64,000 nt of DNA from Glaciozyma antarctica PI12. Lineage: Eukaryota; Basidiomycota; Microbotryomycetes; Kriegeriales; Camptobasidiaceae. The notes beneath the pieces are model-generated. The model was not told the origin of the DNA. It saw only the letters and a program-made list of their open reading frames with translations, and made no database searches. Both the position numbers and the translations under genes were made by a program. The stretch covers positions 406,578-470,577 of the forward strand of contig KZ627158.1 in NCBI GenBank assembly GCA_002917775.1. Reading direction: 5' to 3'. Each line of letters starts with the position of its first letter. Position 1 is the stretch's first letter. Below are positions 35,182 to 47,355 of the stretch, piece by piece.

Positions 35182-38100
35182 TCAATCCTCGTCCATCGCA
35201 TCATCACTGTCCTCGTCCGAATCAGCCGCCTCCGCCACCTTGAGCTCAAAGTCGTGCTCCTGATCGGCACCCCTGAAAACAGCAAAGTCAGCAAGCCGGT
35301 CTTGCGCACACGAGGCCGAAGACGCACATGTAGGAATCGCTGATGAGGTACAGCTTGAGCTGATGCGTTCCCTTGGGCAGCACAAAGTCGAGCTTCATGG
35401 CCAGGCGAACCGAGACGGTAATCTTCTTGATCGAAAGCAATCTAAAAAGGAGAGTCGTTAGCACGAGCGCGAAAGGAGGGAGCGGAACAAACGCACTGCT
35501 TCGTACTAGGCTCTCCGACAACGACCCACATCGACTCGGTCTTCTTGACGGGGAAGAACGGCGCAGGAACGACCTGATCCGACTTGTCGTCCTCGTCGAC
35601 CTCGCGCTCGAGCGAGATGTTGATCGTGATCGGTGCTCCAGCCGTAAGCTCGTCGGCGTCGACGACCTCGTGCGCGAGCTCGATCGACGGGTAGGCGTTG
35701 CAGAACTTGGCGACGTCGCGCATCTGGCGCGTATCCATCTGGAGGAGGTTGTTACGCTGGTCGTCCTCGAGCTCCATGATGTCGTAGACCGACTTGACGT
35801 CGGCGTCGACGCAGCGCTTGATGACCTCGGAGGTGAAGCCGGGGATCTGCTTGAGGGGCGAGTCACTGTCCCACATAGCCTGAACGCACATCTGCGACAG
35901 CTCCATCGCTCCGAGAGCGTTGAGGAAGGCGTTGGACGACATGACGTCGACGCAGGCGGAGAGGAGGCTGAGAAAGAGGCTCCGTCAGCACAGCGAAGAG
36001 GAGGGAGTGAGACGATGCGACGCACTTGAGGACCTTGGAAAGGATGACAGCCTGGTCGGCAGCGAGATCGGCGGGGAGCACGAAGCGGGAGAAGTGCGCC
36101 TGGAGGAGGATGTTGGTCTTGAAGTAAGGCGAGTTGTAATCGGCCTTGACGAGCTTGACGGGCACTCGGTCGTACAGCTTGCGAAGAAAGACGTCCTCGT
36201 GATGACGAATGGGGATAACCTCGAACTCGGCGGCGGTCGAAACGATCTCGAGGAGACCCTTGAGCTTCGTCTTCTCGGTGAGGGACATGCTGAAGATGTC
36301 GACGGTCACGTAGTTGATGTTGTAGTACGCCGCGATCATTCCGAGGTTCATCGGCGTCGTGTCCACTGCGAGCATGGTGAGTTAGCGGCTGGAAGGCGAG
36401 CAGCGATGGTGGAGGGACGCACTCTCGTCCTCGACCGCGATAGCCTTGGAGTTCTGGAGATCCGAAAGCGTCTGCTCGACGAGTTCGGAGAGGTAGTCGC
36501 TGAGATGGCGATGCGTGGTGCCTGAGATTCGAGGACGTCAGCTTCGCTCATCTAAAAAGCTGAAAAGCCGACTCGCCCTGCATGTTGTAGTAGTTGGCGT
36601 TGGCGACGAGCCGGCGGTACATCCAGGTCCAGGTCAACCAGTCGACAGCATCCCTGCGAGGGCGAAAGAGTCAGCGACGAATCGAGCTCGAATGGCAGCA
36701 AGGCGACGCACTGCTTGTTCTCGATCGTCTTGGTGACGATCTCGGCGTTGAAGTGGTCGTGCAGGGTGAGGTGTAGGCTGGACTCGATGGGAAGACCCTC
36801 GTTGAGGAACTTCTTGAAGAACTCCTTGCGAACCTGCGAGCGCACGAGCGTGTGAGCGAGAACTCGAAGAAGTCAAAAGCGAACGGAACGCACTTGCTGG
36901 CACATGAGCACGCAGCGACTGCTGGCGTCGTGAGACGGTCGGCAAGCGCGGCCCATCATCTGCAGGACGTCGGTGAAGGGGTAGTCGACGTAGCGGTGCT
37001 CTTTGCCTGAGGATGAATCGCGTCAGTCGAGCTCGCAAGATAGCGCAGCGAAGAAGCTCACCCTCGAAGGTCTGCACGCCCATGATGATGACCATGTACG
37101 CCGTGAGAGGGATGCTCCAGGCGGTATCCTTCGACGCGACGACGACTTGAATCGCTCCAGACTGGAAGAGGTGCTCGACGATCCGCTTGTCCTGCTTCGA
37201 AAGCGCCTCGTGGTAGAACCCGATACCGTTCTGGAGCGTCTCCTTGAGCTCGGGGTCGGTGACGTGCTCGAGGTGAGGCGCGAGCTCGGCTTCGTCGATG
37301 TTGAGGAATCGAGTGGGGTCCTGGTCGGCGAGGCAGTAGACGAGGATGTCGCGCGCCGACATGCGGCACTGCCTTCGCGAAGGGACGAAGCACAGCACTG
37401 GTCGGTCCTCGGCGTATTCAACGATGGCGAGGTAGGCGGGCTTCGCCATCTGGATCATGAGGGAGGGGAAGTGGGGAACGCTGAAGCTCTGGATGTGGAC
37501 CTCCATCGGCAACGGCCGTGCGCCGGGCGAGAAGTTGAAGATCGTCTGCGCCGTCGCTCCCATCCACTCGCCCAAGTCGCGCGCGTTGGCGAGCGAGACT
37601 CCAAAGGCGACGATGCGAGTCTTGTTCTCCGTCTGCGCCGCAACGTACCGCGTTCGCGAGACGATGGCCTCGTACGTCGCTCCCTCCCAGCCTCCGATGA
37701 GCTGAATCTCGTCCGCGATGAGGAGACCGATCGTCTGGACGTTCTTCCGCTGCTTCCACCGACGAGAGAGGAGGTCCCACTGTCCGGGCGTGCAGATGAT
37801 CAGGTCGCCCTTCTCCAGCAGCCGAATGTCGGTACTCGTCTCGCCCGTAAGCGCGACGATCTCCTTGCCGCCCTTGAGGTCGCCGAACTTGGCGGTCCAC
37901 TCGGCGACGCGCGTGTCGACGACGTCTTGGAAAGGCTCGATACACACCGCGCGAGGAGCGTTCTCCTGAGACCAGAGGCGGAGGAGAGCGAACTCGGCGG
38001 CGATCGTCTTGCCGCTGCCAGTCGGTGCGCCGACGAAGACGTTGTCGTTGGAGGCGTAGAGCGCCTGGAAGACCTGCGTCTGGATTTTGTTGAAGGAGGT

Positions 38101-41100
38101 GATGGAGGAGGAGTAGATCGCCTCGAACTCCTTGTTGTGGAGGGCGGAGATGGGGAGAGGCTGGAGGTCGAGGAGAGTGGTGGGAGGAGGGAACTTGTCG
38201 GGGAGAATGAGGTGCTTGAACGAAATAGGGAGGCGGGTTTCGGAGTGGAGCCATCGGTCGGAGACGACGGAGATGAAGTAGTTGGGAGGGAGAGGGTCGA
38301 GCATAGGGATGGTAAAGTTGACGTGGTGCTCCTGGTCGGCGTAGCGCTGGCGGAGGAGGAACTGGTCGTGAAAAAGGATGATCTCGCCGTCGACATCCTC
38401 GACTAAGATCCAGAACGCCTCGGCGTTGCCGTGCACCTTCTCGTCCCACTGGAAGTCGGGAGTGATGATGAGGTCGACGCGGAGGAGAGAGCGCGTGATG
38501 GGCTGGACCTGAGCCTGGAGCTCGACTGAAGAGGATCAAGTCAGTTCGGCTCCGACGTGGTCGAGCTTCGAGAGACTCACGCTTGGGGAACTGGTGCACA
38601 AGGCGGTGAACGAGTCGTCCAGCCTTCGGCTCTCCGATGAGCTCTCCGAGAGCTGCGATCAGAGTCGTCAGCAACGCGCGACGGCCAGGAGGAAGAAGGG
38701 AGGACGCACCAGCCGCATCGAGGTCAAAGTACCGGTACCAGGGGAACTCCTTCTTCTCCGCCCGTCGGATAATATCCGCGGGAACGCCCTTGAACTGACG
38801 CAGCGGCGACATCGATCCCCACATGCGCTTCTCGACCATCTGGCACATCGCAAGCGCCTTGTGCGTCAACGCCGCCCAGCCGCGCTTGAGGCAGATCTCG
38901 AAGATGGCGCGGAGGATGCGACCGGCCGACTGCGTAACGTAGACCATGTCGGCGACGAGGGCGAATCCGTCCAGCTTGAGCTGCGAGATGTAAGCCTGGA
39001 GGAGGACGTTGATCTTGGCCGAAGGGTCGTCGACTCCCTCCTTGACGGGAATCGGCACGCGCTCGAGAAGCTTCGCGAGCTCAAGCCTGTCGAGTCGAAA
39101 GGTAAGCGATGGCATCAAGCTGAAGAGCGAAGCACGACTCACTTTTCCTCGGCACGAACGGGGACGTGCTTGAACTCCTCCGAGAGGGAGAAGATGCGGA
39201 AGAGCTCGATGAAGCCAGCGGCCGACTTGAGGTGCTGGTTGTAGGTACCCATCGAGGTGTGCGTGACGTAGTAGCCACTCGCAATGCGACCAAGCTCGTT
39301 GCTCTCTGTGCGCGAGTACTCGTTAGCGGCGGCTCGGAGGAGAGACGTTCGAAGATCTACGTACGGAAGACACCAGTCCTTCGGTCGTATCGGATCAGAG
39401 AGCACTTTTCGAGGATGACGGCGGCCGTGTGAATGATGTCGGATCGCTTTTGGATGAGGAGCGGGTCCTCCTCGCGGCTGTGAAGAACGTACGTCGTCAG
39501 CGAGGGGAGTTGGTGAGGAACGTGAGGAAGACGTACTAGTCGGGCGAGACGCTGTAGAGAGCAGGAGTACCGAGCATGCGGACGTAGAGGTAGGTGTAGC
39601 CGAGCCTGCGATAGGGAGAGAAGTCAGCCAAGCTCCAACCGCAGGGCCACCACGACGCACCATTGAACCGCTTCGTCGCGGTTGCGGATCGTACCGAGGA
39701 CGATCTCAGCGTTGAGGTTGTCGGCGAGCCTGGAGACGAACTGGGACTCGATCGGGAGCTGCTGGTTCATCATACTGAGGTAGTACTGGAGTTCCGAGTG
39801 GTTCGTGATGATGATGCCTTCGCCGAACGTGTCGTACTGCGGTCGACCGGCTCGTCCGAGCATCTGGAGGACGTCTTGCGGCGAGAGCTCGACCCAACGA
39901 CCCTTCTCGGGGTTGTAGATCTGCGTTCCCTTGATGATGACGACGTGAGCGGGGAGGTTGACTCCCCACGCAAGCGTGGCGGTCGAGACGAGAACCTGGA
40001 TACGTCCGTCGCCGAAGAGGTCCTCGACGAGCGTGCGGTCGGCGCGGTTCATTCCGGCGTGGTGGCAGGCGAATCCGAAGGGGAGAATGTCCTTGAGGTT
40101 GGGATCTTGCACGGCTTCGGCTTCCGAGGTGAGGATCTCGCGCGTGGCGGGGTCGGCGCGGAGGAACTGGGTGATCGTGTTGTTCTCGAGAGCGTGGTCG
40201 CGGAGGAACTTGGCCGTCTTGGCCGTCTCCTTGCGCGAGTGGACGAAGATGATGATCTGATCCGTGCCGGCGTGCTCGAGGACCTGGATTCGCAAACGTT
40301 AGTCGAGGTGCTTAATGCGTGAAAGCGAACGCAGGCGCACCTTCTCGTAACAGATCTCGTTCGTGATCTGGTAACGCTTGATCGCCTTCTTCTCCGTGAC
40401 TCCGATGAACTCCTGCTTGAGCGGGCAAGGGCGGTACGACGAGTCGAAGTGAAAGAGTCCTCGCTCGGGGTTGACGTGAAGGAACTTGGCGACATCGCGG
40501 TAGTTGGGGAGGGTAGCCGAAAGTCCAACGAGACGAACGTAGTCCTGCGTCTGCTCCATGCGCCTGATCGTCCTCGCAACGATGCTCTCGATGACGGGTC
40601 CGCGCTCGTCGTGCAGCAAATGAATCTCGTCGATGATGATGAGGCGAACGAGGTTGGTGTAGGACGTGTCGGTACTCTTGCGCGTGATGACATCCCACTT
40701 CTCGGGCGTCGTGACGATGATCTGGGTGCCCGAGATCTGCTCCTTCGTGAGCTGACGGTCGCCCGTGAGCTCGTTGACGACAACGCCGAAGGATGCGAGG
40801 CGCTTGGAGAAGTTGCCGACCATCTCCTGGACGAGAGCCTTCATCGGCGCGACGTAGACGATCTTGAAGTCGTCGAAAGCGAAGGCGCCGGTCTGCTCGT
40901 TGCGCCACTTGCCCATCTCGTTGAGAATTGTGAGCATGGCGACGTTGGTCTGCGAAAGATCGAACGCCAATCAGCCCTGCTCGTTTTCTCGCTCCACGTC
41001 CAACCTGAACGCACCTTTCCTCCTCCTGTAGGCGCACAAAGCAGAATAGGCTCGTCGGTTCCAAAGGCGATGGGGTAGAGGCGACTCTGGATCCGGTTGA

Positions 41101-42962
41101 GGTTCGTCGTCCCCTTGAACGCGGCGCGGGCCCACTCGGGGAGGCTGGAGATTGGGACGAGCTCGCCCTCCTTGAACGGCGCCGGCTTGGGCGCAGGGAC
41201 GTGGACCTCCTCGTATCCTTTCTTGGAGCGCTTAAACGAACCCTCGGGCAGCTTGCACTTCTTGTTCGACATGAGGCGCGCTCCTTGCGAGAAAGCCATC
41301 GCTTCGAGGTCGACCGTCTTGCGAGGAGGAGGAGCGAGACTTCCGGCGGCGAGGTTGGCCTTGAGCGAGGAAGGGTCGATCTTGGAGTCGTCGACATCCA
41401 TCGCGTCTCCTCGTCGAGCCTTGTCGCCGTTCGAGGCGAGCTCCTTGAGGATCCATCCGACGCCCTTCTCGCGCATGGCGACTTGGACGTCGACCTTCTC
41501 GTTCTCGTCCGAGCGCGCGAGCTTCGTGCACCAGACAATCTTGTCGCGGTTCGTCATGAGGACCTTGACGAGGTCGAAGTGGTCGAAGTCGGTGAGGTCC
41601 ATGAGGGCGTTCTCGACCTCGCGCGTTCCGGATTCCGACGAGAGGACGGCCATCGCGGCAGTAGTCTTCTCGGCGGCTTCGAGAGGGTCGGAGTAGGATT
41701 GGGCGATGAGGCGCTGGAGCCAGAAGCCGTCGATCTCGCGCGCGGAGACGATGTCCGAGTCGGCGCTGCCAGCGGCCATCGACGAGCTTGCGCCGCCGAT
41801 AGTGATCTGCTCCTCCGTGTCGGATCCAGCTCCCTCGCCTGCGGGCATGTCCATCCCGTCCTTCCTCTGGTCCCTCCTCCTCCTCCTCCTCCTCGCTGTC
41901 GCCTTCCGAGCGCACCTCGTACCCCTCCTCATCCTCCTCCTCCTCTTCCTCATCCTCAAACACGACCGCGACTCCTAGGTCATCATCGATCGCTCCCTCC
42001 TTCTCGTCCTCGTCGTTCTTCCCCTTCTCCTCTTCCTCTCCGTAGTCGGTAATCTTCTTCGACAGCGCTAGGAGCTGGGCGAACTGCTCGGCGTTGACGC
42101 TCCCGACGAGTCCCTCGATCTCGCGCTTCTTGTCGAAATCCTTCAGGTCCTCCGACTTGAGGTACTCGAGGACGAGATCGGTTGCGGAGCGGACCATGTC
42201 TTGCGGTTGGTCGCCGAGGGAGGTGTGGACGGCTGCGAGCATGAGCTCGTAGACGGCGCGGGTCTCGGCGGTTCGGGGTCGGTAGTTGAGTCCCTCGACT
42301 GTAAAGCAAGAGGACAAGTCAGCTCTTGCGCCGCAGAGGAGAGCCAGCGCGCATCACGCCCCGCCTTCGACAGAGGGAGAGCCACTCACGATCCTGCGTC
42401 GCCTCAAGGACGTTCCCGTACCGCACTCCCGCCGCAACCTTTTTCCTTCCTCCAAGCGGTCCCTCCTCCTTCTTCTCCCTCCTCTCGCGCTCCTTCTCCG
42501 CCTTCTTGCGCTTCCCCTCGAGGTCGACGTCCTCCTTGAACGCGCGGGATCCCATCGTCTTGGGGTCGATGCGTCCGACGAGCGTCTCGGCTTCACCGGT
42601 AGGCTCGTTGTCGCGCCGGGGAATGGTCGATCGGTCGGCGGTGGTGACCAGACTGGCCTGCATACGGAGTCATTCGTCAGTGACGGCGTTTGCAGGTGGC
42701 GGGAGGCTGAGCGCAGTGGCACAGGAGGTGCAGAGCAAGGCTGGGAGGTGTATGCGTGCCCTGCGCGCTACCGCACAGGAAGAGAAGGGCGAGATGAGCT
42801 CCCTTGGTCGTCGGCACGCTGCTCGCCCTCCTCGTGTTGATCCGTCGCCCTCTCCCTCGCACACCTCCCCACCACAACGCCAGAGATTCCCAGAACCCAG
42901 CAAAGACCATGACTTACCATGGCCGAGTACTGGTACCCGCTGAGATCCTGTTTGGGCGCCAT
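35182..42962 (-). CDS. BRR2: U5 snRNP RNA helicase Brr2
   Basis: Brr2 unwinds U4/U6 to activate the spliceosome. It is a Ski2-like double-cassette helicase of about 2,150 aa. It starts [15 protein letters not shown] and has an acidic N-terminal region. Cassette 1 shows [61 protein letters not shown] and, in the second RecA domain, [12 protein letters not shown]. Cassette 2 has [28 protein letters not shown] and MGRACRP, followed by Sec63 domains. The C-terminus ends in acidic [13 protein letters not shown], as in homologues. About twenty introns. In the acidic tract the frame moves by one; a 49-nt intron (41867-41915, GTGCGC...CCAG) solves it, but it lacks a clear branch site. The gene's size and full motif set leave no doubt about identity. 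Confidence 0.96.
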
Positions 42963-43716
42963 GATGGGCGAGAGGGTTGGAGGAGGAAGGAAAGGCGGGA
43001 GAGGGAGGTGGTCGGTCTGAGTTGGCTGTAGTTCACTCGCGCCTAGTTGCTGGGTGGTTCTTTCCCCGTCGGCGAGTAGTTGAGGTTGGTGTACAGACGG
43101 AGCGCAAGGGGGGGAGGAGGAGCTGCAGCTGGACCAAGGCGAGCAGAATAGGGCGATTATATTCAGCAAGGTACCTAGCGCGCGACTCGTGTTTATTAAT
43201 CCTGTGCGGACAGTGGAGCTTTGGAGGAGGAGGTCAGGAGCGGAGAACGACTTCTACCCGTCTCGGTACAAGCCACAAAAAAAAAGCAGGAGACGCGCTT
43301 CGTCCGCGGACTTGAGCGAGAGTCCCTCTTCTGCTCGTTCGTGAGAGTAGCCCTCTCCGGTTGAAGGAGAAGGAACGGACGCGAGTTTCTAAGGTGAACG
43401 CCTGTGAGAATCTGCTGTGTCGGCAGGTAGTCGAATACCGAAGCTGAAGCATAGCGAGCGAGAGAGCGAGGTGCTCTCCCTTCACACGCCTGCTTCGCAC
43501 GGCAACTGGGTTCAAGATGTCTCTCTAGTCAACTGACTTCGAGAAGCCTCTCACTCCGCCTTGAACTCACACCCACGCAGAACACCAGCTTCCCATTCGC
43601 AGTCGCGTTTATTCAAGTCTCGCTCCCCGATTCCGAAATCCAAAAAGCCATTCCACAACGCTTGCTGTGTCCATGTACGAGCCAAGACCCAAATTCCATC
43701 TATCTCCCCATCCCAC
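42963..43716. other. Intergenic region, BRR2 promoter and glyoxal oxidase 3' side
   Basis: The 754 bp separate two minus-strand genes. The right part (43560-43716) is the 3' flank of the glyoxal oxidase gene; the left part near 42963-43100 should be the BRR2 promoter. No RNA gene, repeat or conserved coding stretch was recognised. Confidence 0.4.
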
Positions 43717-46700
43717 TCAGAACATCACCATCGCCATCGCCACCGCCATCAACGCCCACCCAACTTCCACCACCCTCGCTCCCGAATCCTCCACGTTCAA
43801 ATTGCCTCCTCCGACCGTGTTCGAATCCGTCGGGCCTTTCGTTCCCGTTTGGAAGAAGTTGTTTCCGACGCGAGTGGGGAGAGATTGAGAGAGGCTCGTG
43901 AGTTGGGTACCAATCACGCCTGCGAAAAGCGTCAGCGAGGTCCTCGCCGAGGTTGGGGGGAAACGAACCGTTGCCGACCATGACGAATGAACCTATTGAG
44001 GGAACGCCATCGACGACGACGAAGCTATTTCACGAGTGGTTAGGTGACGACGAGGATGGAGGAGAGAGGGCGACGCACATGAGTGCTGGGCCCGGGGCGA
44101 GGATAGCAGGGTTCGGCGGGAGTTGCGAGACGTGAAGCGTCGCTGAACCATCCGCGTTCCCAGTGTAGCTGTTCTCGAGCTGAACGTATCGTTGTCCCAT
44201 GCTGCGAAGCGCGACATCAGCGGCGTCTGAACCGCGGAAAACGAGAGGAATGCGCACTTCATCGCGTGAGTCGAGAAGCCCGTGCGGATCAAGACGACCT
44301 TGATTTGGTCCAGAGTCGTGTGAACGAGGTTCTCGCGAGGGAGAGTGAGGTTGAAGTAAGGTCCTCCGTAGGAGATCGACTCAGGGAGGCCGACGGGAGC
44401 AGGGCGAAGAGCGTCGTAGTAGTCGGGGTAGCTGCGCGAGGAGGAGATGAGTGGCGTTTCGAGGAACGGAGACTTGAAAACGCACAATATTTCGGCGCGG
44501 TATTCGGTCTTGAACGGGTAGGAGGCGTTGTTTGCCTCGGTGATCACGTCGGCCGAAGGAGACGAACCAGCGACAAAGACGCTGCCTGCGAAGAACGCAA
44601 TCCAAGTCAGCCTTCGCTACCGAGAAATGATTGATGACAAACGCACCGTCAGGAAGAAGGGTTGAGCTCGAATGGTACATTCGAGCAATAGTGCTGGGAG
44701 GAAGCGACGACCACCTGGAGCCCGAGGGAGCCGACCCGTTGTAGATCGCAGGTCGCAAGACGGGATCCTGAGCGTAAGACTGGCCTTGCGCCCATGCATC
44801 CCAGCCGTATCCTGTGAAACGAGAGCGTCAACGAACCCACTCGGACGCGAGCTGGTCAACCTCGCTCACCTGCCGAGCCCTTGGACGCGCCGTTCGAGAT
44901 GAAGACCCGCTCGTCGGGGAGGAGAATAAGAGATCCCATTCCCTGTGAAGGCGAGTGAGCAAAGCTGGGAAGGAGCGAGCGAGAGGAATGACGCACTCGG
45001 TTCTCTGGGAGGTCGTCGTCGTCGACCCAGGTGGGGTTGGCGTCTTGAGGCTTGATCGAGACGCACGAGTTGGAGGTATCGGTCTCCACGACGGCCCACT
45101 GAAAACCGAGGAGTTAGCAAAGACGCCGTCGAGGCTGAGTTGGGTACTGACGAGAAGCTGGTCCCAGCTGCGAAGGCGGCGTCAGCGAGATTCAAGCCGA
45201 GGAATGTCGTGCGAAGAGAAACTCACTCGTCGCGCTCGGGGTTCATTCCTCCACAGAACAAGATCGTCGGTTCCCAGTTGTTGGCGACTGCGAGAAATGG
45301 TCAGCGAGGCTCGTGGTTGCGAAGCTCGCTTCGACTCACCGGTCAGAGGGAGCATCGTCTGCGAGGGTATGGTCAGCGTCGGTCAAGTTGATCCAAAACG
45401 GAAGCTTACAGTTCCACCGGAAGCCGGGTAGGTCTTCTGAGCCTTGGTGATGTTAGGAAGTCCTGCGCGAACAACGTCAACGCCGAGCTCGCCACGGCGA
45501 GGGAGGAAGAACTCACGAGTCTCCTCGTTGGTCGTGTGATTGAGGAGCGTCGTCTGCCAGTCAGCTTGCATGAAGATGAGTCCGTTCGGAAGAAGCCAAG
45601 TGAGGGGGTCTGCGAAGGATGAAGTCAGCGACGACGAGGCGAGCGACGTGGAATAAAGCGAACAGAGGTTTGCAGGCTGCGTGTCCTCGAGGAAGGTCAT
45701 CGTGATGGGAGCTCCCCTCGTAGGCCAGTATTCGCTGCGAAGGTAGAGTTCAGCTTGAGTGAGGTCGGCGCGACAGCAGGCACGCACTAGGTCGGAACGT
45801 TCTGGAGCTGGCCAGGAGAGTTGACAAAGCCTCCCCAGCTGCGTGTTGAGTCAGTAAAACCCTCACAAGAAGGTCAAGATGGAACTTACAGCTCGCCACC
45901 GAAGATTGCGACGCTCCCGTCTTCGATCGTCTGCGAGACCATCGTCAACTCGTTTCTCCCGCTCTCACACTGCAACGCTCACCTCAAGAGTTGGATACCA
46001 CCGATTCAAAGGCATGGCGTCTTGGTCGGTCCAAACACCTGGCGACCTCGAAGTCAGCGAGGACCTCGGCAGCGAGAAACGAAAAACGTACAAGTCTCGT
46101 CATTGCACGGTTTGATCAAGCGAATCGCCTGCAGATGTCGTCAGCTAAGTTCGTGTGGGTTAGGCAGAGGAGTTACTGACCCTGCCACCGTTGTAGGCGT
46201 TGTAGGCGCCTTCTCCTTGAGCGAGTCCGAGGGTCTGCATGTCGACGCCACCAGTCCTGCCCGCAAAATGGTCAGCACCCACAAACGAGGGGAGCAATGG
46301 CACGCATACGTGATCGCTTGGTTACCGCCGGCGTTCAGCCAAGTACCGTCGCCCATGACCGATCCTCCCGCGCAGAAACCTGAGGAGTGCGAAGGTCAGC
46401 TCGGGTGAGAAAGCTGGGAAAGAGATGCGCACTGTTGGTGACAATGTCCAAAGCACGGTAGGTGTTGGTCGTGAGATCGTACTCGGTCGCCCACTGTGCT
46501 CAACAGGGTTCAGCTCCGATCTCCATCCCCAGTCCAGGAAACGACTCACCGCGGGGTGCATCACTCCTCCGGCGCCCATGACCTGCGCCGCGTTGCCTTG
46601 CACCTTGTCGACGATGTAGACCTTGTTCTCAGTCTGCGAGCGAGTCAGCATCTGCAGTCGTTCCGTCGATCGGAAAAGGAACCGACTCCGAGGAAGAGCT

Positions 46701-46885
46701 GTGGGAGTGGCGGGAGGGTTAGCTTTCGAACGGTGAGACGATGAACGGGAGCGCCTGCGTACCTGTTGAGCGCTGGCTCCGGTTTCGCCAACGATCTGCC
46801 AAGTGTTGGCGCGCTGAGCCAACGAGGTCTGGAGGACGGTGAGCCCGAGGAGAGCGAGAGTGAGGATCGGAGTCCGGCGAGCCAT
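43717..46885 (-). CDS. Glyoxal oxidase (copper radical oxidase), secreted and probably GPI-anchored
   Basis: Copper radical oxidases turn aldehydes such as glyoxal or methylglyoxal into acids and release hydrogen peroxide outside the cell. A signal peptide (LTLALLGLTVLQTSLAQ) precedes the mature start NTWQIVGETGASAQQ. The active-site set is present: the radical-forming Cys in NSFCAGGSVMGDG, the Tyr in MPLNRWYPTLE, the Tyr-His pair in ARMYHSSSTLLPDG, and a copper-binding His in GFSTHAMNMGQRYVQL. The C-terminus has a Gly/Asn-rich spacer with EDSGA followed by a hydrophobic end, WALMAVAMAMVMF, which fits a GPI-attachment signal. About twenty introns of 50-60 nt make it the most fragmented gene for its size. 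Its substrate is not evident. It diverges from the isoleucyl-tRNA synthetase gene. Confidence 0.92.
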
Positions 46886-47355
46886 CCTCTCTTGCTGAAG
46901 CTGAGACTGGTGGTGGAATTGGCGGTGGATGAACTGTTCGACAGAGTCGTAGGAGGAAGAGAGAAACTCAGGCGGCAGGAGAAGGAGCGGAAGGAGTCGA
47001 ATGGCTCGGGAGGGGTGCAGCTGCCCTCCTTCCCTCCCTCAACTCAAGGTCTTTCTCAAGGGAAGCTCGTACAAACTTCTGAGAATAACTAAGACGAATT
47101 TGGGCTTCGTGGGAGGACGAGAGGAGAACGAGGAAGAGGAGGAAGAGGAGGAAGAAGCTCCTGTTAATTCAGACGTGGTCGACCTGAGAGTTACCCCCAA
47201 GGTTTTCGGCCCAGCTTCTCTCCTCAGAGGACTTGAGGAGAAACGAGCACAACACCGCACTCAGGACCTTATCGATCACCTTCGAGGTCAACAGCTAGCT
47301 CAAGGCACCCCGTACCACCCCCTGCCAACTCCCCTCCAACGACCTCCGCCGCGCC
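46886..47355. promoter_or_regulatory. Divergent promoter, glyoxal oxidase and ILS1
   Basis: The 470-bp spacer holds both leaders. A GAGGA-rich purine tract lies at about 47110-47160. The 100 bases before the ILS1 ATG are rich in CACC and CTCC, as in leaders of strongly expressed genes here. No TATA box found. Confidence 0.45.

Noticed and set aside
37003-38406. 467-codon open frame antisense to BRR2
   Set aside because: Shadow frame of a GC-rich gene. The opposite strand encodes clear helicase motifs.
43508-43517. GGGTTCAAGA resembling a tRNA T-loop
   Set aside because: The conserved C after the loop is missing and no cloverleaf fits.
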